From: Archilochus colubris | Lineage: Eukaryota; Chordata; Aves; Apodiformes; Trochilidae | Assembly: GCA_023079485.1 (NCBI GenBank) | Contig: CM041090.1 | Coordinates: forward strand, 496,001-560,000 | Length of the DNA: 64,000 nt | Reading direction: 5' to 3' | Part shown: positions 28,201 to 40,169 of the stretch, in pieces | How positions within the stretch are numbered: position 1 is the first letter of the stretch | Layout: the number at the start of each line of letters is the position of its first letter | The notes under the pieces: generated by a model | Seen by the model: only the letters and a program-made list of their open reading frames with translations | Told to the model about the DNA's origin: nothing | The model's database searches: none | Translations under genes and position numbers: made by a program

Positions 28201-31200
28201 GGAAACAGAGCCTGATATCTCTGAAAAAATGCTCTGAAAGGAAACAAAGCAATAGGAGGAGAGAAGAGCAAGGTTGACCTCTACTTACCAGGAGGAGCAA
28301 GAGCTTTCTGCTTGTACCTGCTAACCAGGAGTCCAGATGCTCGACAAGGAGGGTACAGACCAACTTTCTAACCACCTCAGCCTGTCAGAGGGAACTTGGC
28401 TCTCCACCTACCTCAAAGAAAAACAACCTAGTCACCCTCTCATAGTGTATCTGGAGTCAGGCCTTCTTAGTCCTTCGTGGTGAAGCAGTTTTCTTTCAAA
28501 AAGAGTAAAGAAAATATTCTTTTCATGGAAAATACATGTTCAGTGGGCCAGAGGACAAGTGTGTGTAACACTACAGCCTGGCTCCAGCCTGGAGCCCTCC
28601 TGGAACAGATAAGGATCCACTGGAAGCATCCACTCCTGCTAAGTAAATCTTTCAAACACAAACTAAATGTTTTGACACAAGACACCCAGAACAACCAAAT
28701 CCAGAGTTTCCTGCTGTCTGCTTCTGTGGCAGACCTGCAGGAAGGGGCAGTTGTGTTTGAGTCCTTCAGGGATTTTAGCCAGGTCTCTGTCACTACAGAT
28801 GTATCAGCACACTAGATGGTAGAACTCAAATGCAGAACTACTCTTTCCCCATGTCAGAACCTCTGGGCAAGTTCTGCCATCTCAAATGCCCTACAACATA
28901 TGCCCAGCATATCTCTGCAAAATTGATAGCTGTGAAACAGGATGCATGAGGGAAAAAACAAATCTGGACCTTTCCTGAGAGGAAGCCAGAGGTCAAAAGG
29001 ATATCCTAACACGGCTCTTGATGTCTGTGCTCAAGTAGCTGGATGGAGCCTTTAATTTCTTAGAAAGCACCTCAGCCCTGCCTGGAAATACCTACAACCC
29101 AGGCCTCTTCTTATGCAACTGGAAGAAACCTGATGAGTCCATTGACATTGGAATGGGCTGCTCAGGACAGTGGTGGAGTCACCATCCCTGGAGGTATCTA
29201 AAAGACATTTGGACCTGGTCCTTAAGGATATGGTTTAGTAGTCGACTGTGGTGTAAGTCAAAGGTTGGACTGGATGCTCTTGGAGGTCTCTTTTAACCTA
29301 AACATCCTGTGATTCTGTGAGTCTCTTGCCCCAGGTATTGCCCAAGCATGTAGGTCAATGACAGAGGTGGTGACTTTTCAGATTAGTCCCATACTTAACC
29401 TCTTGGTCCACTTTTGCTCTCACTTCTCACATTCACCAGGCTAATCCAGAGCTAGTGTAAATGTGACAAATACAGGGCAATTATAAAATCATCTGCTTCA
29501 AGTAGTACCAAACAGAGCAAGGCACACAGATGACACAAGGACAGGTGTCTAGAAGAGCAGCATGTACCTAGAAAAGCTAACCTGTGGCAAAGCCTATAAT
29601 TCACTCTAGAAGGCAGCACTAAGGTCCTCGTGCACTGAGGCAGCATCAGGAAGCCTTTTGTCTTGCATCAGTATCCCAGATAAACCAGTCACTAGCAGAA
29701 GATGTGGAATAGAACAGCAAAGGGGCTGATAGTTCCTTGTGTGTTAAAGGAAGGCAGTGTGGAAAGCAGAGTAAAAGATCCACGGTTGGAGGTTCAGTAG
29801 ATCATGTTAATAGAGCTTACATTATGCCAGGTCCTCAGTCTCCCAGAGATGCAGATCTATCAGTAGTCACATGGCATCTGACCCATGTCTTGACCCATGT
29901 GATGAAGGCACTGCCTAAACAAGCTGAAATGCTTGCAGCATTCCTAGCATCTGACACTTCCTTCTGTAGATAAGCATTCTCACCTATCAGAGTTCACTTG
30001 TAACCCACAGCATTTCTTCTCTTATCTTTGCTTTTCCAGATTACTTGCTGAAAAACTAACTTCCCAATGAAAACAATTTCCCACTCTTAGGACACAGCCT
30101 CATATTTTTCTCTGAGATAAGAAATCTTACAGATTCAGGCTACTTTCACTCCTCTAGATCTTTCAAGAAAAATCCAGTGGTTACCTAGAATGGTGTAAAA
30201 CACTTTTATTCCTGCCTCGGTTTGAGTAAACTTCCCAGAGAAGAATCACAAGGGTTGTGAATTTTGTTTCTTTTCTTGTCCAGCAGAAATATGGATTTCA
30301 TGTATTGATTGATCTCTGCCTTTCTCCCCAGCTTAAGCTACATCATCTTGGCATAATGACAGGAACAAGGGAGACTGAAGCAAGCAGAGCATTAGCATAA
30401 GGGCAGCTCAGGGCACTAACAATAGCTTGTGGCCCTAGGACACCCATTTAAATGCAGTCCGTAGCACTAATGCACAGCTACACACCTGCCCATCACCACG
30501 TTTAGAAATGGATCTGACAGCTGTTCTGACCCAGAAGCTCTGTTTTCAACACTAGTGCTCAGCTCTCCACAGCAGCAGCTGCCACCACAGGCATCACTGG
30601 TCCCTGTGGGCTGCCCCAGCAGCAATCTGGACAACCAGCTGAGCCCTCACACCAAAGCAGCTCAACCTGTAAAGCAGGGACGAGGTACAAAAGGGTCTGT
30701 GATGTAAACACTTTGAAAACATGAAATATCTCCCTCAAATCAGTATTTTTTCTACTGCCAGTGTAAATTTAATTGGTAGGAGAGTGACAGTATCCAGTAC
30801 TGTCAACACACCAGGTTTGACTAGTACTAAGGGGGTTATATTTGTTTTAAAGAAGAGCCAAGTGACATTGGGAACCTTGACAGCCTAAGGAGCCAGAGAC
30901 TTAATCCTCCTGACAGTAGTGTCATGTTCTAAAAGGATCCTGTCCTGCTGTTTGCGGAAACCCCACGAAGCACCAGAGAAAAATTCACTGGAAAAGTCTC
31001 CATGTGTTTTCAGGAGGAAACAGTAATTTCTCTCAGAGCTGCTCAGAGACAGGGCAGGGTATTGTGATTTTTGCCTATAGATGGGGTTAAAAGAAAAGCA
31101 AAAGTTACCTGTACCTACAGGTTATAGCTGGCCTGACCTTGAGCCCCTGGGCTTACACCTGAACTCCTGCCTGTAAGACTCCTGACTCCACGAGGGGACA

Positions 31201-34200
31201 GGCTGCCTTGGAATGACTGCTTTGGAGATACTAAGGTTGTCATCTGCAGGAGCCAACTCAAGAGCACGGATGTGAGAACTGATCTAATGATGGGACCTGT
31301 GAAGCTGTGCTTCAGAAGCTAAGCTCACATATCTTCTACCCTGTTAGCTTTCCTAGGCTCTCCTCACTCGTGAGGGCTTCTTCTACTTGCTGATGTCTCC
31401 ACAAGAGCACGTTTTGGAGCAGTTCTCCTTAGTGCCTGTAGGACTAGAAGTGAGAACTCCTGTGTTGCCCTGAAGGAGTCAGTTCAAGTCAGTCTGCTGG
31501 GCAGCAGAGCTCTGGTTCCATGAGCTTGCTGATGGGATGAATGCTGTAGCTGGACACAGCAATGCTCTGAGCACAGTCAAGAGACAGCTCTTAAAATGAC
31601 CTCGTGCATAGGCATAGAGCAGTCAGGTAAAGAACTGCAGGGCTGGAGAAGATCAACAGTAACTTGTAGAGGCAACCAGGCTGTCAGCCCAACAACACCA
31701 AAACAGACTGTTCCCCTGGTGGATAGCACCTCTCCAGGCTAAGACAACAAAAAAAACCCCACATTTATTATGCATAAATGGGCACACTTCATTTCTCAAC
31801 TTGTTAATCCAAGTCACGCCACTTATTCTTTAGCTTCTTAACTGTTTCAGATCAGGTGCCATGTTCGGATTGCTTCTTCTCAAAGGAAGCAGCTCAGTGT
31901 ATTTATTAGGGGTTTTTAGCTTTTCTTCCTCCAGTTGATCTCCTCTCTCCAATGATACAAGAGAGAGTCCAGTTGCATTTCATCATTTTCTCACAGACTT
32001 AAACCAGGTACAGACTATAACACAGTGCTCTGCATCACCAAACTTCTTCCTTTTTCCTTTTGCTCCTGAGTTCAAGCAGAACAAGGCAGCAACCCCACTA
32101 TGTGAGTGGCCTGCCTGAGATCAGCCTGTTGCCTTTCCAATTACATTGATGCAGTCTAGGAGGAAAAGAGAAGCAGAAACAGAGCCTTCCTTGGCTCTGC
32201 ACACTGCCAGGCTGCTCAGCCTGATATATTTATAAAACTCTAATATCCTGCCATCATATATGCCATAACAACTTGTCATTTAATTAGGCTGTTTGTTTTA
32301 GTTTGTTGTTTGGTTTGGTTTTTAACAAAAAAGAGAATTTTCCCTGGGAAATGTTGCACAGAAGACAAGTGAAGCAGTCTGGATGCCCTTCTCTTATCTT
32401 GAGCTCAGGACCCAGTGAGAGCAGCTTTCCCTGTCTCCTCTCTCACTCACAGCAGTGGTTGATCTGGTCTCTCTGATCTCTGACCATGAGTCTCCCCAGA
32501 TAGTTTTTTAGCCCATAATAACAAATATCACAGTATGACATTACTATTACAGACTTTGCAGCCAGGCCATTCCTATACCTGACTGGATGTAGACCCCAGA
32601 CCTGTTGTGCAGCACACGTGTAGCTAGCTGAACACTCAAAACTCATCCCTACAAAGACACCAGCACAGGCCAGTTAGAAGCTCCGGGAAGACACAGAACA
32701 AGCATCTGAGATCTACTTTATCCCTCTCAGCACCACCTGGGGCCACCACTTGTAAAAACACAGACAGTTTATCACATCTACGACATCTTGCAACCCTGGG
32801 GAGACCCACAGCCAGACACCAGGCACCTGCTACCTTGCCATTCTGTTACCCAGTAAGCTATACTTGGTATGATTTGAAGACAGCAGGACAAGGTTCTGGA
32901 TGAAGGAAGAGACAGTGATAAAGTAAAATAAAATAAAAAATAAAGAAAAATATATCTTCTCCTTTTCCTTTACCAATTTAAGGATTTAGGTTTGACCTCA
33001 CCCCCACAAGCCTGTGAAGAAGAGACATCAGATCTTCTTTAGCTAGGGCTGATTCACAGAAGAGGGAATTCATAAGAGCTTTCAGAGTGGCCACAGAATA
33101 AATAAGATACACCTACAAAGCCCTTCCAAAAACATGGTGCACTTTTGAGTGAACACTGTGTTTTAGAGAAATGAAATGATTCAGATTTGGCAAAAAGCTT
33201 TGGGCAAAGATGATTGGCAAATATTTTAAGAAGGAGTCAAAACATTTCATTTACTGTGTTTTAAAAAGTGATGATTTTGTTTAAGAACAATTATATATAT
33301 ACACATATAAATACATATTAGGAGTTGCCAGAATTTAATTAAAATCTCCTGAAGGAGAGATTTTTGTGTGAAATTTCACATTTTGCTCTTCATCTGGTAA
33401 ACACATCCAGTTTGGCCAACATGTGAAAGGGGAAGGGGGGAAAGAAAAATGATATCTTAATGACTCTCAGTTAATCTTTCAGGACCACAAGTTCCTTTGT
33501 TTATTTATCCCTTCAGTTCATTGCAGCAAGAAACTCCACAGCTCTCCACCTACTTGATGAAGAAGTCTCTTTGCTTCCCAAGTAGCTTCTTGGAATACCA
33601 AATAGAGTGAGGTGATGCTGCACTTCTCTACACAGAGCAGCTCACAAGCAACTAATGAGCAGTGCAGAGATGGGACTGCAACCTTCAGTAGGATTTCTCA
33701 CTCTTCTGACTAAGTAAACTGAGAGCATTTGAGACCTCTACTAACAGTAAACACAAACATGGTGATATTTTTCTGAGCAACTAGACTCAGTCTTTTCTCC
33801 AGAGAGGCAATAAAATGTTCCCTGATCTTGTCAGTGCTTAAAAGAATCACATCACAAAAGGAAGCACTCTATTTGCAATCCTGTTGCTTCTTATAAAATA
33901 GACTCAAAGTCTCCTTATGGACTGAAGCTACAGGTACAAAGCCTCTCTATTCTTCATTTCCAAAGCATTTAATTATAGTTGCCAAGAGTCTCACACTCTC
34001 TTTTCCACTTGCATAGGAAGCCAAAAAGGGATGCTAGGATGGTAGCACAGACCCTTTTGGATGGTCTGTGCTGGTTTTTAATGGTACACAGTGGTCATCA
34101 CTTCCAAAATATGTCAATAATAGATGTTAAAGCAAAATGCTCAAGATGACAGAGTTGGAAAAGAGCAAAAGAGAAAAGTAACTACCACCTCCATAATACT

Positions 34201-37200
34201 ATTTTGTATTAGTGTCAGGGTTTAACACTGCCCTGGCAATTAAACCAAGTAACAGATGCTCTCTATTAATCTCTCTCTCCTCCCTGATAAAGAAAGGAGA
34301 GAGAATAAGGGAGAGAGACTTATGGGTTGGAAACTAAACTACACAGCTTTAGTGAAACAGTAATGATAAATAGGAAAAATTACTAAATATATACAAATAT
34401 ACAGGAAAATTGATACCATGTTCCTCCCTCCTCTCCCCCAATAACTCTCATGTCCCCACCGAGGCTGCAGGGCAGCCCTGGGAAAGTCCAGGCTGGAATC
34501 CTGGGGTCAGCAGCAGTCAGGAGCTGGAGGCAGAACACACAGATTCAGGCTGGCATGGATCAGGAGCACAGGCAGAGGAAGGGATGGAATCCTCCCAGAA
34601 TGCCAAAGAAAACAGGGAACAGGCGAAGAAAGGGAAGCAGGAAAGGCAGGAAGGGCAGGAAGCTGGAAGCTGGATTGATCTTGTGATCCCTCAAATTATA
34701 CTGAGTGTGACCTGTATGGGATGGACTCCTCTGTTTGGTCAATTCTGGCATCTCTCTTGTCTGTTCCTCCCCAAAGGAGGCTGCAGGTGGGACCTCTTTA
34801 TTCCTTATGGAGGGTAAAATGTTCCTCAGAGCTGAGCAGTGTCCTTGGCTCTGCACACCAGTCTCTAGCAGTAACTATAAACATCAAGTGTTATCAGTCC
34901 TAGAAGCAGACACTGACTGAGAAACTTGCTGTCAATTTCAGCAAGTGCAACTACTTACAAGAGACTGAGCTGAAAGCAAAAGTACAAGACAGAAAATCAC
35001 CTTTATCCTGGCCCAAACCAGGACAATCAGAGAAGTTGTTTTCATGTACTAAAGTTTTATGCACTCATCTGAGGCCACACAGAGCCTCCGGCTTTATGGC
35101 TTTCTCCACAGGGAGCTGCTGTGTCCTCTTCATGCAGGGACCCTCACACAATTCTCTTCTCAGAGCACATAAACAAAACCCAGCTCACCTGACCCCAGGC
35201 TCTGCTGAATCCACATAAGGTTCCCACACAACTTCTTGCCCAAAAATCCTCCCTTCCTCCCTTCTGAGACTGAGAGAAAAGCCAGACTGCTTCTTGCAAT
35301 TTCTTCTTGATCCAGAACCTCCTGCCAGCCCTCAGGTCCTGAGCCCAACTCTGTGTAGAAGAAGCTGTAAGATGACAGACATTTGTAGAGCCAGATGGAA
35401 ACAGCCTCATCAGAGCTCTTCTCCTGACCTAAGTCACTCACAGGCTGTGATCAGCTTCCCAACAGCCTCTGCAGGGAGACCACCAGTTGATCAGCTACCC
35501 AGAGCATGGTTAATGTTTCTTGGTGGTAAAAGTGAAACTCCTTCTTCTCTCTCATGGAAGCAGATAATCTCATTAGAAACCCTTCCAGCTCATAATACCA
35601 CCTTCCTCCTTCTCTCCCCATTGGCCAAAAATGCCACCCTCTGTGCAGAGGCATCCCCCCAGAACGTTCTGTTCCACAGCACCAATAAAAATCAGGAGTG
35701 AGATTCATGTTCCTGGAACTCTTAGACCATGCATGACCATAAACTTCTACATCCTCATCCCAAAATGCCACCCCTACTTCAGAAACACAGTCTGCTTGCC
35801 ATAAACAGCAGAAACACAAACCAGGGGCTCTTTGTCACTGCTGTGATGACAATGCTATTGTGTTCGGGTTTCTGTCAGGATCACTGAGATAATCCAGTCA
35901 GTGGTGTTATGGAAAAGTGACCATGACGTGTGACCATGAAATTAATGACACCATCACTCAGTGAAGCAAGAAAGACCCCAGACAGCCACCCCAGGGCCAC
36001 CCTTTGCCCTGGCCAATCAGCCATTGGCCTTCAGCCATTTAGCTGGCAAATTATAGAAATTATATAAAGAACTAAAAGAACTTGAGAGAGCCATCATAAA
36101 ATATAACCTTTTGGCTATGTCTCTGAAGTTGGAAGTCACAGGGGAAAATCTCAGCGATGGGGCATCTGCAGTGACCTGAATCTTATTTCCCTCTCATTCA
36201 GTCCAGAGAGGATGACAAGTAATGTCAGTGGAATCAATGGGACAGAGGGAGAAGGCTGAGAAAGATACTCACCCCTCTTGCCCAAACAGACCCTACATCA
36301 CTGTTCCCTGACCAGAGTTCTCATTCTCCTCTGCAACACACCTCAGGGGCTCACTTTCCTCAGCAGGAAGAGTAATCAAAAATACAAGTAGATCAAAATG
36401 ACAGTTTTGCATGTTATCAGCTGCAAATACAGTAGAAATTCAGGACAACCATATCTGTAATAAAGGAGGGATAGCAGTGGTATAAATCTGATAGCACGAA
36501 TGTGCCATGCAATAAGCTGAAAATATTATGAAAATATTATGAATCTCTGCCAAGCAAACTATTTTTAGTGGAATGTGTTTAGCTTGCTTGTTAAACTGAG
36601 GCAATAATTGCACCTTAATCTTCTGTCTGATTTAAGTAGGCAAAATTTATTAATGTACAGTGATTAAGTCAACTATTCCAAAGCAACCCACAAAGGCTTA
36701 GTGATGAGGAAATAGGATGACATCCTGGCTGCAGAAAGTCAACCCTGTGATCTAAGTAAGGTCTGATTAATGACAAAGAGCTTATTAAGGTAGAGGGGAG
36801 GGAAGAGAGATGCAAGTTATGACAGGGAATGTGATTTATCCCTCTGAAGGCAAAGTGAGAACTGACTGATCAGGGCAAACTCTGCCATAGATTTTATAGA
36901 TCCCATTATTTCATGCAGATCTCTGAACAGCTGTGGACTCAGAGTAAGTCCATGTGAGAGCTGGATTCAGATTAGGAGAGAGATTCATCTGTGATCAAAC
37001 CCATGATCCATACTGTTATTCTGTGTTCACACTTACACCCTGAATCAGAGTTCTGTATCCTGCACATTCACTCTTCAAAATGTCCTGGTTGAGCAGCAGA
37101 GACCTCCTCCCTTGCCTGTTTTGCATGTGTACAGCTGTGTACAAGCTATCTGACAACAAATAAACCAGGATGTAATCACTCTGTGTGCTGGGAGTGAGAG

Positions 37201-39779
37201 AAGTTGCTTTGGATGGTTATATTTGAATACTTGGTATAGCCAGTGCTTTTTGCTCAACTATTTTATGCTGACCAAAATAACTCTACAAATAGGCCTACCT
37301 ACTTCAGCTGTTTGTGCAAAACACCTCATTCAATAGCAGCACTTGTTTCACAAAGAAGCCTGGTACATATCCAGTGGGTAAAAGGATAAATGGCTCTAAT
37401 CTCAAAGCACGTAAGACTACACAGAGTGGAGTCATAGCTGCATAAAGCCCATAATTGAACTTCTGCCCGAGGGGTAAGCTTTCCTGCAGCAGAAATGCTT
37501 CCAGATGCCACACAAGGGTCATGTTCCTTGTCAGGAAAGCAGAGCTTTACATCCAGTTAATTGTTATTCCCAGCTGTCTTTTTTTTTTGTTTGTTTTTTT
37601 CTTCCCCAGGTTCCCAAGAGCCATTCAAGCAAACGTGCTCATTTCCCAGTTCCTCTGCAATTCCTCACCATACCATAACAAAGTGCAGATTTTGCAGGCT
37701 ACATGCTTTTCCATTGTTGCTATGATTTTAACACCTCAGAGTCTGGAATGTATCCTCAATAATCATAATGCAGGACTTCAACTAGAGGCAACTCAGTGTA
37801 GTCAGACACACTCTATATGAAAATAGAACTGTTTCTATGTACAAAGCATTAATTTGTGGTTAGCCCATGGAGTTAGTACTCACACAAAAAAAACTTCATG
37901 GTTTGTAAGCAGCAAAACATCCTCAGTATGAATTAAACCTATGACCTCAATCCAGTTCACTGTGTCTGGGTGTCCAACTCAGTACACAGCAACCATGAGC
38001 ATCAAGTCCCTTCTCCCAGAATTCTTAATCTTTGGTGTCAGTCACATGTAAAAAGGCAAAGACCACGTCAATCCAGTATTTTGATTTCTTCAGCTCAGTA
38101 GAAAATCTTTCACTGATTTGGGACAGCTGAACAGTGGCTGAGAGAGGAAGATTCAGAGCCCAGCTTGCTGCAGAACAAACTAAAAAAAACAACTGCAAAG
38201 CAGACAGTGGATATAATAAAATGGCAACACAGCCCCTTTATCTTCCTTGAAGTATTAATGAGAAACTCATGTGTGTACATTTGCAATGCCAGCCCCTTGT
38301 TTCCAAGCACTAGCAGCCACCTGCTTGGGTTACCAGACCTGTTCATTGAAGATCAGCTTGGAGGGAAGTTCACAGTTCAGGTGGCCAAGCAACTGACCAT
38401 TAAACACTCAAGACCAGAGTTTAGGCAAGAATTTTACACCAACTTGCTCAATTTTATCAACAAGAGATCTGGAAGAAGCAGCTTCAACCAAGTGTAATTG
38501 TGCTTTTCAGATTGTCCTCCAATACAGATACAGTTTTGCCTACATAGCCCTTATCACTCCCTCTTTCCTTAGAAAATGACCCAGCTTTTCCAGTCATCAA
38601 AAGATCACTTAATCTGTGTAATAAGAAGAGGTTTGACATCTACAACAGCCCACTCATCATCTCTTTGGTGTCTCTTCTCTGGATTCCCCAGCAGGGAAAC
38701 CCACACTATTCTGTGGGTTTCCAGTTGAAAGTTGTCACTGCCTGCTCACAAAAAGCAAACGTGTGTCATAATACTGGAAATAGGAAGCCAGATATTCAGA
38801 GCTTGCTCAACATCTGGGCCTCATAGGGTGGTATTTTCCCCAGCAAAGTTTACTGCATTTTTGGAAGACCTGAAAACAATTTTTTAAATTGCATGTTCAT
38901 AAACAGAAAACGAAGGGGAAGTGCAGCATCATCAAAATGATCTTCATCTGAACATGCCTCTCATAAGCTTCCGTCAGACCACCAAGCAAACAAGTTGTGC
39001 CAAGCCTTCTTCACTCTGGGGGCTGGTGCCAAGTCTAGGATTTGTATCTTCTGATTTTTTAGCACAGATAATTCCCACTCACATTCCCCCTTGCAAGAGG
39101 AGGGCAAGGAAAGCCACTGTGAACTTTCAGGAAACGTTGCCAAGCAGCACATCCTTGTGCTCATCCCTATGCTGAAACTTCACCAGTTCAGTTTTTACTC
39201 CTGTTGTTGCAATTAACCTTCAGATAAAATCATTAACTACAATCTTATGTATATGAGGGTCTGATCCAGACTACTAGCCTATAAAATATGTCCTTACTGC
39301 AATTCTACAGTTTTTCTCCTCCCTGGATGGAATCCTGACCCCTTCCCCACAGCCTGGCAGTACTTGCTCACTCAAAATTAAAGGAAAATTTCCTCCAATG
39401 AAGACAGGGATGATAACATCTCCTTCCTTAACTGGGACACTGGAAATTAAAAAGTCTTCCCCTCACTCAGTGCTGCTCCTGAAAGATCCTACAGAAAACT
39501 AGACACAGCTTTATGTGTAACCTGGCCCAATGTACTAAACATTTCAAAGAAAAAAGCTGGGTTAACATCATCTACGACAGGCAAAACATGACATACTTGG
39601 ATGAGGAGTTATGGGGGTGTGGGAATTAACCTTTCTGGAGATCTGTGCTTGGCTCCTCTTCATACAATGCCTGCCTCCAAGTACCAACTCCCACCTGGCC
39701 ACTGCCCCCCACGTCCCAGTCAGTGCTGATCCATACTCACCATGTCATAAACATTCAGAATCACCGGTTCATTTGCCAT
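10087..39779 (-). CDS. DESI2-like PPPDE-family deubiquitinase/deSUMOylase, exons 1-4 (3' partial)
   Basis: Four minus-strand exons (39779-39741, 12611-12539, 11262-11169, 10228-10087) join without a frame break (39+73+94+142 nt = 116 codons), each with GT-AG borders. The product starts [13 protein letters not shown] and continues [20 protein letters not shown]. It is a PPPDE (DUF862) cysteine peptidase, a family that removes SUMO or ubiquitin. The catalytic pair is visible: His29 in GVFHSGIE and Cys107 in HKNCNHFS. The strongest match to human DESI2 is [18 protein letters not shown]; family DESI1 members differ much more. In exon 4, 11 of 47 residues differ from human DESI2 as I remember it, more than expected for a bird-mammal orthologue pair, so I infer a DESI2 paralogue. 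DESI2 is about 194 aa, so the C-terminal 80 or so residues (final exon, beginning near ILCGKEIPRW in DESI2) are missing here and probably lie left of base 1. The gene sits head-to-tail with SYNJ2BP. Confidence 0.9.
10229..11168 (-). other. DESI2-like intron 3
   Basis: A 940 bp intron with donor GTAAGA and acceptor AACTAG on the minus strand. No repeat or embedded gene is recognised. Confidence 0.9.
11169..11262 (-). CDS. DESI2-like exon 3
   Basis: A 94 nt exon between acceptor CGTCAG and donor GTAAGA encodes [15 protein letters not shown] then [16 protein letters not shown], with the E codon split across the upstream junction and the final K codon split across the next one. [13 protein letters not shown] is a conserved DESI2 core block. 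The reading frame is open throughout. Confidence 0.94.
11263..12538 (-). other. DESI2-like intron 2
   Basis: A 1276 bp intron with donor GTATGA and acceptor CGTCAG on the minus strand. A 130-codon plus-strand open frame (11297-11689) resembles nothing known and is treated as chance. Confidence 0.9.
12539..12611 (-). CDS. DESI2-like exon 2 (catalytic His)
   Basis: A 73 nt exon between acceptor CTCTAG and donor GTATGA encodes [20 protein letters not shown] and IYGR plus the first base of the next codon. The His of GVFHSG is the PPPDE catalytic histidine. Incoming phase 0 and outgoing phase 1 fit exons 1 and 3 exactly. Confidence 0.94.
15350..15368. repeat. Short interstitial telomeric repeat
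   Basis: Three uninterrupted copies of the vertebrate telomere unit (GGGTTAGGGTTAGGGTTAG) lie inside intron 1 of the DESI2-like gene. Confidence 0.9.
18480..18868 (+). mobile_element. CR1 LINE reverse-transcriptase fragment
   Basis: The plus frame encodes part of the CR1 RT domain: [20 protein letters not shown], then [20 protein letters not shown], then [10 protein letters not shown]. These are RT motifs with the [11 protein letters not shown] box and the catalytic FADD box, here changed to FTDD. Both the endonuclease half and the normal CR1 3' end are missing, so this is a dead internal piece. It lies in intron 1 of the DESI2-like gene, opposite to the gene's sense. Confidence 0.92.
21800..21920 (+). 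mobile_element. Old CR1/L2-type LINE tail
   Basis: The block around GGGCTAGATGGACCCTTGGA, then GAGCCAGTTTGAACAGTTCA and TTCTATGTTAAG, matches the ending of ancient amniote CR1/L3-type elements (consensus of the form GGGCTAGATGGACC ... TTCTTATGTTC). It is much more diverged than the other copies in the window. Confidence 0.55.
23358..23618 (-). mobile_element. CR1 LINE 3' fragment, minus orientation
   Basis: Reading left to right are the reversed tail (CCACAGAATATCTCAATTTG), GGAGTCCAACCCTCTGCTCC, then CCCTGCCAGTGAAGAACGTT and CCCATGGCCCATCTGAACTT. This is a CR1 3' end seen from the opposite strand, in the same sense as the host DESI2-like gene, within intron 1. Confidence 0.8.
26456..26495. 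repeat. 20 bp direct tandem duplication
   Basis: Two adjacent copies of TTGGTGTGCCCTTAGAAACC differ at one base (T/C). This is a recent slippage-type duplication in intron 1. Confidence 0.95.
29140..29320 (+). mobile_element. CR1 LINE 3' fragment
   Basis: A short copy begins at ACATTGGAATGGGCTGCTCA, continues through CACCATCCCTGGAGGTATCT and GGTTGGACTGGATGCTCTTG and ends CCTGTGATTCTGTGA. It lies in intron 1 of the DESI2-like gene, antisense to it. Confidence 0.9.
34213..35025 (-). mobile_element. Solo LTR of an avian ERV (ERVL-type)
   Basis: An 813 bp unit, plus-strand ends TGTCAGGGTTTAAC and AAACCAGGACA, reads on the minus strand as an LTR from TGTCCTGGTTTGG to GTTAAACCCTGACA. These are the ends of a common songbird LTR family. 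Flanks are ATTAG (34208-34212) and ATCAG (35026-35030), a 5 bp target duplication with one mismatch, matching the 5 bp duplication known for ERVL-type elements. No internal retroviral genes adjoin it, so it is a solo LTR left by recombination. It lies in intron 1 in the same sense as the DESI2-like gene. Confidence 0.85.
39741..39779 (-). CDS. DESI2-like exon 1 (start codon)
   Basis: Reverse complement reads ATG then 12 more codons, [13 protein letters not shown], followed by the donor GTGAGTATG. The start context is strong (A at -3, G at +4, in CAACAATGG). The peptide aligns with the DESI2 N-terminus (beta strand LNVYDM) but is one residue shorter. The exon ends in phase 0, as in DESI2. The exon is under 40 nt, so it is easily missed by ORF callers. 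The 5' UTR must continue to higher coordinates, toward the CpG island. Confidence 0.9.
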
Positions 39780-40169
39780 TGTTGATTGAAGGAGAGGCTG
39801 GATTAAAACCTTTCAGTCCCTGCCAGATGTGTGTTGCTGCCCCCAGGGAACCCTTTCACCCTGAGCCAGACAGAAGGAAATGCCTCATCCTACAGTCTCC
39901 AAAGGAAGGCTCGTGGAAGGAATTCTGGCAGGTGAAGGGTGAAGTTGGTTGCAGGGAGGCAGGAAGGCTTGGGCTGCGTTTGTGGGTTGTACAGGGCTTA
40001 TTTCAACCCTCCACAGAGCAAGAGACCTGAGGTTACTTTCTGACTCTGTAGAGCACCTCAGGGTCTGTAGACTCATACCCCACTGTAGCCAGGCACCGTC
40101 CAAGCCTGTAAATCCCCATCCACAGGAAGCAAACAGACTTCAAGCTCAAAGATCTCCCTTCTGGCTTCG

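Larger units (their letters stand above)
12612..39740 (-). other. DESI2-like intron 1 (27 kb)
   Basis: One intron of about 27.1 kb (donor GTGAGT, acceptor CTCTAG) that includes the CR1 pieces at 18480, 23358 and 29140, the old LINE tail at 21800, the solo LTR at 34213, the telomeric repeat and the tandem duplication. Between these (12612-18479, 18869-21799, 21921-23357, 23619-29139, 29321-34207, 35031-39740) I see no exon or RNA gene I can support. A few open frames without recognised relatives are listed under findings. Confidence 0.75.
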
